From assembly GCA_034509495.1 (NCBI GenBank), contig CM067503.1, positions 1,594,437 through 1,658,436 on the forward strand: DNA of 64,000 nucleotides, read 5' to 3'. The position numbers and the translations under genes are program-made. This document shows, one piece after another, positions 46,061 through 58,149 of this stretch. A model generated the notes under the pieces. The model did no database searches, had not been told where the DNA came from, and saw only the letters and a list, made by a program, of their open reading frames with translations. The stretch is from Acestrorhynchus altus. Taxonomy: Eukaryota > Chordata > Actinopteri > Characiformes > Acestrorhynchidae. Position 1 is the stretch's first letter; the number at the start of each line of letters is the position of its first letter.

Positions 46061-47054
46061 GCTTTAAGAATGTTTTCTGTAGACTAAAGCCAAGCAAGTG
46101 TCTTCATGTGCTGGAATTGTGATGAGGCACTTTGCTTGGCTCCAGAACGCCTGAGGAACTGCAACCCCCTCATCCGCCCAACAGTCACATGTTTTGTTTT
46201 TCATGTTTCTTTTGGTGGAATTCCTCTTTCTAAGCACTTTCCTCGCTCGGTAAAACCCCTGTAATTCCAAATAGACCAGTTGACCTGAGGAAAAGCCGTC
46301 TCTTTGAAGGTGAAACCTGAAGTCAGTCTTGTGTCAACACCTTTGGATTCTCTTTGGTGTAGAGCAATGCCGCTTTTTGGGAAATGATATACACACACTC
46401 GGATTTACCCCGGGGCAATTACATGAGTCACATTTGGCACACGGGCTCGTGAACTTGCATAACTGCTGTTCTAAATAATGAATGCAGTGAGTGGCTCAAG
46501 CAATATTGCTCAATGGATCGCTCTCGGCTGGGCGAAAACGAGACGGGCCTTTCGCCGCTAGATCTACCAGGCAGCCCCACAGGACCGAGGCCAATTTCTC
46601 ATCCGGGTGGCATGATACTGGCAGGCTGAAAGCATTGCTATTGATTGCAAGACTGCTCGCAAATGCCAGCAGGGGGAAAGCCAGAGGATGTCTGGGCTTG
46701 GCCTGATATCAGTCCGTTGAATAACATTGTGGTTGCGCCATGTTCTGTGGTGTCAAAGGGATGTTTACACCCCATAATGCTTCATTTTGCACTAGGATGA
46801 CCATGCGTCTTCTTTTTCCCGGACACGTCCTGTTTTAGGAATCTTAAAACTGCATCCGGACGTGTAAAAGGACATGATTTCATGTGTGAACATGTGTGTT
46901 TAAGCCCCACCTTCTCAGCACAGCAACAAGAACATGCCAAACGTCATGGGATATCAGTGGGTGCGTTCATTATGAAATGACTTCGGGGGACGGTTTGGGA
47001 ATGTCCATACATGTTTAAGTTGTGAGTAAGGTTGAACACTGGGTACAGCATACT

Positions 47055-47680
47055 GCGTACTCATGGCAAGGAGTTTGAGAGACACACGATGGTGGGTGCC
47101 AGGTGGATGGGACGTTCGATTTCCAAAGTTCTGCAGGAATTTGATATTCCTCGATCCACACTATGACGGTGTATTATGCTGCTGGAATATCCCATCATTG
47201 TGGGGAAGCATGAAGTCCATGAAGGGCTGCAAATGGTCACCAAGCAGTGAAATGAAGTGACAGCAGTCAATGACGGCACTGACCAACCCATGCCATGGGA
47301 ATACACCGACACTATGGGATCACCACCAACCTGCACATTGTCTTGTTTTCAACTGGTGTCCATGGATTCATGGGTTCTGCACCACTCAAACCCTACCATC
47401 AGCTCAGACAATTGGTACCATGACTTAACGTACCACGTGCCAATCCTCTAGGGTCCAGTTAATGACCTTAAAGCCCAGGTGAGGCGATGCAGGATGTGAT
47501 ATCTGACCGTCATGACCATTGCGCGTCCATGGTCACTCACTGTGCTGTCGCCTGTGGGTGGTAATGCCTTTTGTGATATATTTCTTGTACCCACATGACA
47601 CTGTGGATCGAGATGGAACGTCCCACCACCATGCCTTGCACAAACACGGATGAGCACGCTGACCAGTCCCCTGAAGTAAC
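47055..47680 (-). pseudogene. Tc1-like transposon remnant
   Basis: On the reverse strand, PHNDGIFQQHNTPS (about 47170-47215) corresponds to the second catalytic block FFQQDNAPxH, with the Asp apparently changed to His. Further 5' on that strand, VYSHGMGWSVPS and, near 47500-47650, VSDHGRAMVMTVRYHILH keep the order of this subfamily. A separate forward-strand piece at 47064-47158 (VGARWMGRSISKVLQEFDIP) looks like a transposase helix-turn-helix. The opposite strand of that piece implies a rearrangement or nested insertion. Confidence 0.6.
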
Positions 47681-47737
47681 AGCACTCCTAATCAATTTGC
47701 ATATTGATATCCATGGACTTCTGGCATGGATATACAA

Positions 47738-48155
47738 TGACCAGCCATAACATTATGAACACCTCCTTGTTTCTACACCCAGTATCCATTCTATCAGCTC
47801 TTCTGGCCAATCAGGAGCAATATAATTCCAGACTGTAGTTCATCTGTTTCTCTGCAGACTTTATTCTCCTCCTTTCACCCTGATCTTCAATGATCAGGAC
47901 CCCACAGGACCACCACAGAGCAGATATTATGTGGGTGGTGGGTCATTCTCAGCATTGCAGTCACACTGATATGATGACAAGGTGGAGACACTCTGTAGGA
48001 GTGTCTAATAGAGTGGACAGTGAGTGGACACAGGGTTTAAACACTCCAGCAGCACTGCTGTGTCTGATCCACTTGTACCAGCACAACACACACTAACACA
48101 CCACCCACGTGTCAGTGTGACTGCAGTGCTGAGAATGACCCACCACGTCTTTATT
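47738..48155. mobile_element. Foldback repeat family A, left-end copy
   Basis: It starts AGCCATAACATTATGAACAC and CTCCTTGTTTCTACACCC, has the left arm (GACCCCACAGGACCACCACA) and most of the right arm, but lacks the right terminus (broken after GAATGACCCACCACG). It is inserted directly against the Tc1 relic. Confidence 0.83.
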
Positions 48156-48632
48156 ATGAGCCTGTTTGTCCCTCACTCAGAAAAGGCAGTCCGACTGTTC
48201 CCCAACAAGAGCTGCTTAGGGAATAAATCAGTCCACTGGCCACAATCAAGAAAGTCCCACTAACAACTTAAGCAGAGAAAATCCTGCGTTTCAAGACTGC
48301 CAGCCTGATGGAGCACACATAACACCATCACAGTGCCTCGTGGCGACTCCGTGGAGCACAGCTAAAGACCTTCAGCTGTCTGCTCTCAGTGAATGCAGGG
48401 AATTTTGCTGCAGCTCGTTTTTCTTTTTCCTTTTTCTTTTCCAGGTTTCTCCTAATTCTGTACACAAACAATGGACTTAATTCATCGCTTTAAAGCCCTC
48501 ACGTTGTCTTAATATTCTGTATACACCCCAAATCCTTCACTCAACCCCTGAAATCAAACATTAGATTAGGACAAGATTCAGCCGCCTGAACAGCTTTCAC
48601 AGCTGCAGCAGAGACTCGCAATGACTACTGAT

Positions 48633-48636
<4 letters not shown>

Positions 48637-48686
<50 letters not shown>
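48637..48686. repeat. (GT)n microsatellite
   Basis: Pure GT run followed by (GA)4. Confidence 0.95.
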
Positions 48687-48695
<9 letters not shown>

Positions 48696-49851
48696 AAAAT
48701 GACCCTAACCCAATCTTTGTACCCTGGAGCTGGTTATATATATGCAGTTTTACTGGATATATAAACGATGGTTATTTTTCACATTTTCCAATCTTGGTGT
48801 CACTTTAGGAAAAGTCATCAAATTTCATGTCGAAAAAAGTAGATTTAGGTGGGTTTTCTCTGCAAATAAATGTGGCGGCGGCTCATTTCTGACCGTTAAA
48901 AGACAACACAAGGGTCAATAGGCTGTTTTATCTTCTCTGCCATCGAGACTGATGGTATGTAAATGATTACCTGCCTTACAATGACAGAATGGAGGGAGCA
49001 AAACTGCCTACAGGCTTTTCTCTTGGACTGTTTTCTTTTCTAAGCCTGACCTCCACCAGCACCAGCAACAGCTCCTGAAAACACTTCCTTATTTAGATTC
49101 AGGCCTTTTTAACCTGCTGTGTGAACGTAACCTTGGTCTCTCCATTCATATCGACCGCCAGGTGAACAGGCGTTTCTGTTGGGGCTTTGGCTTCTCTCAC
49201 CGACGGCATTAAGGACCACATATCGACGAGCCTCAAATCTGATTCGAAAAGATCCGATTTGAGTCACGTCAGACTGGTAACGTGAACGAAACCGCAATGA
49301 ATCGACTGTTACATTGCAGCTGTGGGGTTTGGGAATTGACCCGTTTCACAGCCCTGCTTTGGTTCTGCTGACAGTGGTTGAGGTTCTCGTTATTCTGCTC
49401 TACAGCTTTCTGTAGGTGAGCACCTTTATGATTTTAATGCTGCTTTTATAAGAATTGGACACAGTGTCTGGAAACCTTTTTAAAGGAACGTTCCTGCACT
49501 TGGACTCAGCACTTCTCCAAACGGGGCGAGAGCATCGACCATCCAGCAGGGATATTCGGTTGGTTTGTGATGAACGGCTTTGTAAATGTTATTACAGTGG
49601 GAGGCTGCAGGCTTATAAAACTGGCAGTGAGGAGGTTTCATAGCTGGCTGGTTGTCAGGGTTAGTTTAGAGTGGACTACATTAGTGAGGCAGACACGGTG
49701 CCGACTGCAGCCTCGGATCCTGCGATGGATCATCGGTGCTGAGTGAGAGGAACGTTAACAGAACCGTCCAACAATTGATGAACACATGAAATCTTATCCA
49801 AACACCGGGAGTGCCAGTTTGTACTTCTGCCAAGCGGTGTAGTCTGGGTTT

Positions 49852-49854
<3 letters not shown>

Positions 49855-49905
<51 letters not shown>
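49855..49905. repeat. (GT)n microsatellite
   Basis: Pure GT run of about 50 bp. Confidence 0.95.
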
Positions 49906-50118
49906 AAACAGAGATATATGTAGGCTCTGGCATTAAAAGGGTTTACGACTCTTAATATCTCACCCTGTTTTGTGCCTCATCCTGAATATTTGCCCTTCTG
50001 AGCTTCTGACTGAGGTGCTGTTTGTCTTTTTAATGGAGATGGCAGCGTTCCCACACTCCCTTATCGGAGTGATCCCAGCAGAAAACACTGGATCGGATCC
50101 TGTACCCTGAAATGCTCT

Positions 50119-50585
50119 GTATGACCAAGTATTTGTGGACACCCCTACTAATGAATGCATTCACCTACCTTAAGCTGCACCCATTGCTGACAAAGATGTG
50201 CAAATGCACACACATCTAGTCTAGTCCCTGTGGAGAAGTACTGCCAGTAGAACAGGACTCTCTGGAGCAGATCAAAATGGTCTAGAAAATCTCTAGACCC
50301 CCAGCATTGAGCTGTGGTCAGTGGAACTGTGTCCTCTGGAATGATGGAGCTTCATCCTGTAGGGAGTTGGTGATGAGGTGGTGATCATTCAATATCCTGA
50401 CTTCACTATGCTCTTATCACTGAATGCAATCAAATCCTCACAGCAATGCTCCAGAATCTAGTAGAAAGTCTTCCCTGGACAGTAGAGCTACTCCAACAAA
50501 AGCAGGAGAAACTGTCTAATATCTGTGATTTCAGAAGAAACAGTGAACAAGCAGGTGTCCCAATACTTTTGTCCATATAGTGTAT
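50119..50585. mobile_element. Tc1-type MITE family B, near-complete copy
   Basis: Left end TATTTGTGGACACCCCTAC, right end GTGTCCCAATACTTTTGTCC then ATATAGTGTA. Its interior carries CTGACAAAGATGTGCAAATG, GGACTCTCTGGAGCAGATC, CCCAGCATTGAGCTGTGGTC, GATGAGGTGGTGATCATTCA and TCTAGTAGAAAGTCTTCCC. This is the reference copy for the family. No coding capacity is seen in about 465 bp. Confidence 0.82.
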
Positions 50586-50954
50586 GACAGAATTGCACAA
50601 AATAACAAACATAGATCAGATCACGGCAACTGAATAATAAGTTCAGAACATTAGTGATGAACAGTGAACCTCAAACACTGCGGTTCCTCCTTCAGAAGAA
50701 CATCCAGCAGCAGCAAAACAAGCTGTAGAACAGGCCGATTCCAAAAGACCAAAACTGTTACATCACATTTACATAAACTCCACCCACTAGAGAAAGCTCT
50801 AATCACAGCTGGTGAAATAATAAAACACCACAGTGACTTCATGAGAATATGGTGGAGTTGACACTGGAGAGCAGCTCATCACCTCCAGACTCTGCTAGTT
50901 GCAGGAACACAGGATGCTTCAGGAACCAGGCCTGGTGACCCCAGCGGTTCCTGT

Positions 50955-51170
50955 GCCAGTGCTGAGAATGACCCACCACCCACATGATAGCTGCTCTGTG
51001 GTGGTCCTGTGGGGTCCTGATCATTGAAGATCAGGGTGAAAGGAGGAGAATAAAGTCTGCAGAGGAACAGATGAACTACAGTCTGGAATTATAGAACCAC
51101 AAAGAGCTCCTGTTTATTAAATTGCATACAAAGTGTAGAAACAAGGAGGTGGTCATAATATTATGGATTA
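50955..51170. mobile_element. Foldback repeat family A, right-arm copy
   Basis: From CAGTGCTGAGAATGACCCAC to the right terminus GGAGGTGGTCATAATATTAT. Only one arm is present, so this copy cannot fold on itself. Confidence 0.82.
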
Positions 51171-53284
51171 TCAGTATATAAATACAAATTTAAATGACAT
51201 AATCGCTGGAATCACTGCCTGCTCTAAAAATGATGAGCTTAGGAACCTTTATCCTAGCGCTGCACAGAGAAGAGAACGTGGAATTATGCCATCTGTAGTG
51301 TTGTGCTCTTTGGTCTGCAGCGGCAGCAGTGGTCAAGCCAAGACACTTAAAACCACAATCTGAGCTGAATAAGGGGAGCCAGAGCAGACAGTCTTTATCA
51401 ACTCCTCACAATACATTTATTTTTATGTTCTCCAGCCAGTTCTTCAGCCAGGCAGCCTCCCGAGTTCAGACGGCGGCCTTTCATAAAAGCTCTGCAATTC
51501 CATTTCCGCGGCGAGTCCAAATCAGAGTGAATGTGGAGGCCGGCCCTGGCACGGCACTTCGGCACTTGCCCTTTGATTCTCTCTCTAATGGCTTTGATCC
51601 CCTCGCAGACCCGGGCCCTGGTCCAATCAGCCCTTCAATTCCACCGAACCACAGTGCCTTTTTTTTAGAGAGCCCACCGTTCTGTTTCTTTCCGGCCCCC
51701 TTCAGGGCCTGCCATCATCGACTCTCAATTACTATCATCGGTCGGGCCAGGGGGCCTTGTTTCCCTCTGCTGTGATTGAAGAGGAGTTACTGTAACATGC
51801 CGTTGGTCCGGGGCCTGCTTTGCGGCGGGCTGTGATGGACCCCCGGAGCCAGGCTTGGTCTTTTTGTGCTACTTTTCACTTTTTTGCCCAGGAATGCTTC
51901 ATGCTCGGCTAGACACTAAACCGCCCTCCCTGAGTCATCCTCGTCGCCACTGTGTTGCGAGGGTGCATCCACTTAAGAGAAGTGGGACGCCTGCCTGCGG
52001 ACCCATCGCCGGGGTCATGAACAGGACGCTCACACAAGTCCCTTGGGGGACTAACGGCTAGCAAACAGCCTCCATAAACACACATATGCTGGGCAGCTTG
52101 TTCAGCTAATGGGGGGCTATTTCTCCATTTCATGGCGTGTTAAAGCCATTCAGACCGCAGCTGCTTTGCCTCACGGCGCAGCGGCGCAGGCCCAGAAAGT
52201 GGCCCGACACCCACCGTCCACTGCAGAGCACCTGGTTTTCTTCAAACATAACAGAGGCCCTGCTGAAGGCAGGCACTTAATAAGATGCCTAATGTGGCGC
52301 AAATCATGGGCTCTTGGCTGGGGTAAAGCATGGAAAGGGCTCTTATTTTACATGCCCTCATTGGACGGCGACAATATCAGGTTTCCTGATAGATCTGTGT
52401 GGTGGCCCACAAGACGGACTGGACCTGCCCCTGCTTTCCTTATTCTGATTACTCAGATGTTTACGCAAAAACATGTTCCCGAGGGCTTTACAGAGTCATC
52501 TGATGCACTGCTCCGAAACGGTCAGAGTGAAATATCAGGGTCATTGTGGCGGGTGCCGTGACCTTTGCGTTTACTAGTCAAGGGTGCTGATGCCTTCTTC
52601 ATGAGCGTGATGTAACCATAAATGACTCATGGCAAGTACACTCCATCAGCTGAAGAGGAACAGCCAAAAGCAACAAAATCTGCCGACGTTGTGGCTCTGA
52701 CTTCGTGGCTTTGACCTCCCTGCACTGTTTTTCACCATTAAAGAGACAGTTCTGGAACTGGGTTGGAGGGTGTGCTGGTAAGGTGCCCTGCTACCACGGT
52801 CTTACAGGGCTCTAACCTAACCAACAGTGTTCCTCAGTCAACAGCACAATGACTGCTTGTTCCAAGTCGGCGAACAGTGTGGCTCTTTCTCTGGCCTGCA
52901 GCCGCAGCCTTGCTTTGTCTGAGGCCGCGCTGGTTCCCAGCCGAGATATTCCAGAGCAGCACAACAGAGCTCTGTTTACGTCTGCCCGGCGTAGCGCTGC
53001 ACTGTTAAACAGGGTCGTTAACAATAGACAAGCCGGAACTCACTACACGCACTCTTCTGGGTCAGAATCTATCAAGTGGGACATCATGATTTACTGCTTT
53101 AATTTCGCATTATGGAAGCACCTCTGGCTTTCGACCAGCTGCATTTTAACATCATTTCAAAGCAGCAATTTTTGCAAATTGTCAAGTTCAAGGGCTTTTC
53201 AAAAGGCAAGCCACAAATCGCTCCACGCTGTGCCAGTCTCTCAACTCCTCCTGAATGAAAGGTTAAATCTATCGCTTTAGTCAG

Positions 53285-53755
53285 GCCTGCAATTTTCTGA
53301 GGCTTATGAACACTATATGGATACTATGCAAACTATATGAACACTATATGAACACCGTGGACACTAAATGACCACTATATGAACACCATATGGACACTAT
53401 ATGAACACTATGGTCACTAAATAGATACTATATGAACACCATGGACACTATATGAACACTATGGTCACTAAATAGATACTATATGAACACTATGGACACT
53501 ATATGAACACCATGGACACTATATGAACACCATATGGACACTATGAACACTATGGTCACTAAATAGATACTATATGAACACTATGGACACTATATGAACA
53601 CCATGGACACTATATGAACACTATGGTCACTAAATAGATACTATATGAACACTATGGACACTATATGAACACCATGGACACTATATTAACACTATGGTCA
53701 CTAAATAGATACTATATGAACACTATGGACACTATATGAACACCATATGGACACT
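53285..53755. repeat. ~20-bp ACTATATGAACACCATGGAC satellite
   Basis: Units of ACTATATGAACACCATGGAC and ACTATATGAACACTATGGAC alternate with a longer one containing GTCACTAAATAGAT. The GGTCACTAAATAGATACT block recurs several times as a higher-order marker. Confidence 0.9.
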
Positions 53756-53945
53756 TCTCTTGTTGGAGTAACTGTCTCTACTGTCCAAAGAATACTTTCT
53801 TGTAGATTCTGGAACATTGCTGTCAGGATCTGGTTGCGTTCAGTGACAAGAGTGTTAGTGAGGTCAGGATGTTGGATGATCCCCACCTAATCCCCAACTC
53901 CCCAACTCATCACAAAGTGTTGGAAGATGCTCCATCATTCCATTC
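53755..53945. mobile_element. Tc1-type MITE family B, fragment
   Basis: It contains TTGTTGGAGTAACTGTCTCT, CTTGTAGATTCTGGAACATT and GAGGTCAGGATGTTGGATGA, the left interior of the family. It begins where the satellite ends. Confidence 0.68.
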
Positions 53946-54547
53946 AGGCCTGAAAAGAGCCCAATAACTGAGCCCAAAGGCTTTTTGTTCCAACTCCAGA
54001 CAAGAACCGCTTGTAGAAGTAAACACTGGATAATTCGTAGTGGATACTGAACAAACTGTAGTAAACACTGCATAAGTAATAGTGGACACAGAATAATTCA
54101 TAGTAGATAATGAATAACCCATAATAAGCCTGGATAATTCACAGTTGATAATTAACAATCCATACTAAATACAAAAGCTGAAACTGATGGACTTTGACAG
54201 CTGTTTCATAACTTGTACATGAAAATCACTTCACTTCCAGGCAAGAAATGCTTCTAAAAGTCAGTGCAGGTCCTTCACGACCCATTTCTGAAAGAACTCT
54301 CCACAAGGAAATGCAGACCATGAACATATGGAGCAGAGTGGGATGCAAAAAGCTCACTCCTTCTTTGGGCCACAGTTGGGCCCAAAGCACATCACTCCTT
54401 TTAGCCAATCATTAACATCTTCTTTGTGACCCATTTTCCACACATCCAATGAGAACCACTGCACTGTACCACCTCTACTCAATCTATGAATCCCCCCTAT
54501 GAAGCCTGAAGTTACTACCACCTGAAACACACAAGGCGAGCTTTTGT

Positions 54548-54600
54548 GCACTATATGGACAAATGTTTTTGGACAGAAATTGTTCACTGTCCAGTGAAGA
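54548..54600. repeat. Tc1-type MITE terminus
   Basis: ACTATATGGACAAATGTTTTTGG is the terminal repeat of the family; the interior that follows is not recognisable. Confidence 0.45.
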
Positions 54601-55024
54601 CTTTTTGGGGCATTGAAGATCTGGAAATAAAACATTGTGGCATTCGCTTTGCTCAACCAGAGCTGTTAGTGAACCGTTTGAATGAGGAAGGATATTACAG
54701 GAATTGCACAAACAGCTGGCGCAATATGGGAGAACAGTTTTGGGACAAATATCTCAACGCAAGCCAATGTTAATCCTCCTGTTTCACTGCTCCTGCCTGC
54801 CTACGCTCTTCAGGATGTGCTTCACATGCTTCACGTGGCTCCTGGAGCAAAGCCACAGAACCTCTGTTGGTTTTTATAAAGATCCTTGTATGTAATAGAG
54901 ATTTGAAGAACTTTATTGAATCAGGGTTCTTTGGGACTTTGAAGGTTCTTCAGACACTGTGGTCAATCAGCTGTGGTGGGAACTAGTTTAACCAATTGTT
55001 GATGTAGATGCAGGAACATTTACC

Positions 55025-55160
55025 CCTGGGGTCACCAACCCTGCTCCCGGAGGTTAAATTTCACCCACCTGGTGGAATCTGGTGGGTGGTTTAGGGTTGA
55101 ATCTGAAGCCTGCAAGAAAGTAGCTCTGCAGGAGAAGGGCTGGTGACCCCTGATTTAGAC
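55025..55160. repeat. Short palindromic repeat family E
   Basis: GGGGTCACCAACCCTGCTCC at the left and GGGCTGGTGACCCCTG at the right are near reverse complements, giving a hairpin of about 135 bp. Confidence 0.7.
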
Positions 55161-55449
55161 CAACAGTGGCAATTATGATATCGATACCAAATCATGGACA
55201 TTTTATGCAAGATTAAAATCTCAACTGGGAGCATATTTTAAATCACAAACAGAGACTGTCTGGAAAAAGAGGAAGTGGGACGTACTGAGAGGTATTGCTG
55301 GTGGCAGACAACGTTCTTTTGTTCAGTTCTGCAGTAAATATCCTTCAAATGTGGATAAATATATAGAACATTTTCAATTTCACTTTCATAATGTGGTGAT
55401 TTATGACTTTCCAAAAGCTGGAGTTCCAGCTTTTAACCGGAATTCACAG

Positions 55450-56160
55450 GATTCAGACTTTACTCATCATCCAAAAAGTGTCTCAGTACGGCGTCGGGTT
55501 TAACACAACATGCCAGACATCTCTGCATGGAGGTGTAGAGGTTCCTAATGGTGTCCTGTGATGATCCATCCCAAGCTGCTTGAATGTTCTCACTCGGTTC
55601 TGCAGATGGTGTGGTAGGGGTGGAGTGTTGATAGAGCGTCCAATAGCATCCCACACATTTTCAATCAGGGACAGGTCTGGAGATGAGACCGACCACGGCG
55701 TAGTATCAGTGTCTTCAAGGCGAGATCTTGAGATGGCAGCAGAATGTGGACGAGCGCGTGTGTGTTCAGAGATGGTAGAACCACTGGTTGCAGAACCTCA
55801 TTAACATAACGTTCATCTGTTAAAGTGTCTGTAATGAAAACCAAAGGTGATCTCGCATAGTATGAAACTGCACCCACACCATAACACCAGACCTTCTGGA
55901 CGTGTGACCTGTGACAACAAAACGTTGATCTTGGTGCTGACCACGGTACCTCCACACATGGATTCGTTGGATGTCTGCACAAAGACAAAAGTGGGACTCA
56001 TCCTTGAAGGTGGCCACTGCCAATCTGAGTGACTCCATGATGGCCTGGCACCAACCAACACCAGTGCAGTTCGTTGATTCCTTTTGGGTGCATTTGGTTG
56101 GGACAGTCCTTTACCAGAAGCCCATATTCATGCAGTAGCTGAGTAAGATGTTCTTCAGGA
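55450..56160 (-). pseudogene. Tc1-like transposase pseudogene, copy 1
   Basis: On the reverse strand, in order: VATFKDESHFCLCADIQR (first Asp block, about 56010), IHVWRYRGQHQDQRFVV, RRSGVMVWVQFHTMRDHLWF, TDERYVNEVLQPVVLP, and after frameshifts WDGSSQDTIRNLYTSM (about 55540). This is the standard order of the Tc1-like DDE transposase with VMVWGAISYxxRSPLV. The second Asp block (QQDNARPH) is destroyed by a deletion or shift. It has no intact frame. Confidence 0.82.
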
Positions 56161-56581
56161 TGAAAGAAATAACTGAACTATAAAGAGAACAAAGATTATT
56201 TTAACATAAATGAGCAGAAGATCATGATTATGATTCTTTCAAATACAACACAATTCCTTACCTTTTATCTCTACGCTTCATTGTGCACCAATTAACACCT
56301 CCTCCAAAGAGTGCATATGGAGTGCTGCGGGGAACCATCACTTGCGTGTTTGCTTACAGCTCCGACACACTTCCCACGAGGGAGGCGAGAGCAGTGAATG
56401 TTTATGTGGAGAGAAAGGGCACAGGCACAACTCTGCCTTTCTCGAAAATCTTCTGTGACTCACAGTTGGCAGCGTGTCGGCTCAGCCCTGTTGTCTCCAG
56501 TCGGTCAGTGACCACAAGGCTTTTGTTGACTGATCAGCAAAACTAAAGAAGTTTGCTTCTTTAGCTTCAAACTGGACCTAC

Positions 56582-56890
56582 AGGGTGTCCAACTGTCTAC
56601 TATAATTTTCCCCCGGTGCTGACACAAATGTGCAAAAGCACAGACAGCTTGTCTAGAATAGAACTCTCTGGAGCAAATAAACAAACATGAACCTGTTGGA
56701 CTAGAGGGGTATAAACCCCTCCCCCGGCATTGAGCTGTGGAGCAGTGGAACTGGATTCTCTGGAATAATGGAGCTCCACCCAGTACTTTTGGATCAGCTA
56801 GGGAATTGGGGATGAGGTGGGGTGGTGATCATCCAACATTCTGACCTCACTCAGTAATTCTCCTGCCTCTGAATGCAACCAAATCCATAT
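56582..56890. mobile_element. Tc1-type MITE family B, partial copy
   Basis: AATAGAACTCTCTGGAGCAA, CCCGGCATTGAGCTGTGGAG, GGAATAATGGAGCTCCACCC and GAGGTGGGGTGGTGATCATC. The left terminus is degraded and the right terminus is missing. Confidence 0.75.
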
Positions 56891-56904
56891 ATGCAATAGT
56901 GGTG

Positions 56905-57235
56905 TGTTGGTGGTGGTGTGTTAGTGTGTGTTGCTCTGGTACGAGTGGATCAGACGCAGCAGTGCTGCTGGAGTGTTTAAACACCGCGTCCACTCCCTGT
57001 CCACTCTATAAGACACTCCATCCGAGTGTCTCCACCTTGTAGATGTAAAGTCAGAGACAGAAGCTCATCTGTTTCTACACACTTTGTGTTGGTCGTCCTC
57101 TAGTCCTTCATCAGTGCTCACAGGACGCTGCCCACAGGACGCTGTCGGCTGGACATTTCTGCTTGGTGGACTGTTCTCGGTCCAGCAGTGACACTGAGGG
57201 GTTTAAACACTCCAGCAGCACTGCTGCATCTGATC
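56905..57235. mobile_element. Foldback repeat family A, central copy
   Basis: From GTGTGTTAGTGTGTGTTGC through TACGAGTGGATCAGACGCAG, the centre (GTAAAGTCAGAGACAGAAGC, GTTGGTCGTCCTCTAGTCC) to CACTCCAGCAGCACTGCTGC. The outer arms are lost. Confidence 0.8.
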
Positions 57236-57544
57236 CATTTCCACAACAGAATCCATGTTTGTTGTTTTGAGAACTCGTGGTACGTTACTAAAGGTAAATG
57301 TGGGACAAAATTCAGACATACCAGTCCCAACCCCAGTAAAGCCTTAATTCTGTCCTTAATAGTTTCCACAATATCAACTGTATGTAATAATGTCATATAC
57401 ATTACACACATTATAAGTATTGCCAATACAATAGGACTCTCTGGAGCAGCCATACCCTGTGTGGGAAACTTCAACCGAATCTCAGAAGAAAGTGTGGGAT
57501 TGCAGTGCTACTGGGAAGGATTGTTCTACACCTACAGAAATGGT

Positions 57545-58130
57545 GTCTCTCACTATGGCATCGGGTTTAACACAACATGCCAGACGTTCCAGAGGTTCCT
57601 AATGGTGTCCTGTGATGATCCATCCCATGCAGCTTGAATGTTCTCACTCAGTTCTGCAGATGGTGTGGTAGGGGTGGAGTGTTGACAGAGTGTCCAATTG
57701 CATCCCACATTTTCAATCAGGGACAGGTCTGGAGATGAGACTGACCACGGCATGGTATCTGTGTCTTCAAGACGAGATCTTGAGACGGCAGCAGTGTGTG
57801 GACGAGCGTCGTCCTGTTGGAACAGAGCACCGGAGTGTGTGTTCAGAAAAGGTAGAACCATTATTTGCAGAACCTCATTAACGTAAAATTAGGTCATGAA
57901 GACCAAAGATGATCTGGCATTGTATGAAACTGCACCCAAACCATGACACCAGACCTTCTGGATGTGTGACAACAAACCGTTGATGTTGGTGCTGACCACA
58001 GTGCCTCCACACACAGATTTGTTGATCGTCTCCATCAAGACAAAAGCAGGACTCGTCACTGAAGACAGCCTGGCATGACACCAATGAGGTTGGTTGATTC
58101 CTTCTGGGTTTGACTATTTTTGGACCATGT
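57545..58130 (-). pseudogene. Tc1-like transposase pseudogene, copy 2
   Basis: On the reverse strand: FSDESCFCLDGDDQQICVWR (first Asp, about 58040), GGxxFGL remnants, then MVLPFLNTHSGALFQQDDAR, PHTAAVSRSRLEDTDTMPWS, SPDLSLIENVGCNWTLCQ and WDGSSQDTIRNLW. It keeps the second Asp block (QQDDARPH) that copy 1 has lost. It is closely similar to copy 1, in the same orientation about 2.1 kb away. Frameshifts separate the two halves. Confidence 0.84.
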
Positions 58131-58149
58131 GCAGGACACCCACTCATTC

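Noticed and set aside
51329..52561. Open frames of 148 and 150 codons in the intergenic region
   Set aside because: Proline/serine-rich translations without domain or splice context; the stretch is better viewed as possible conserved non-coding DNA.
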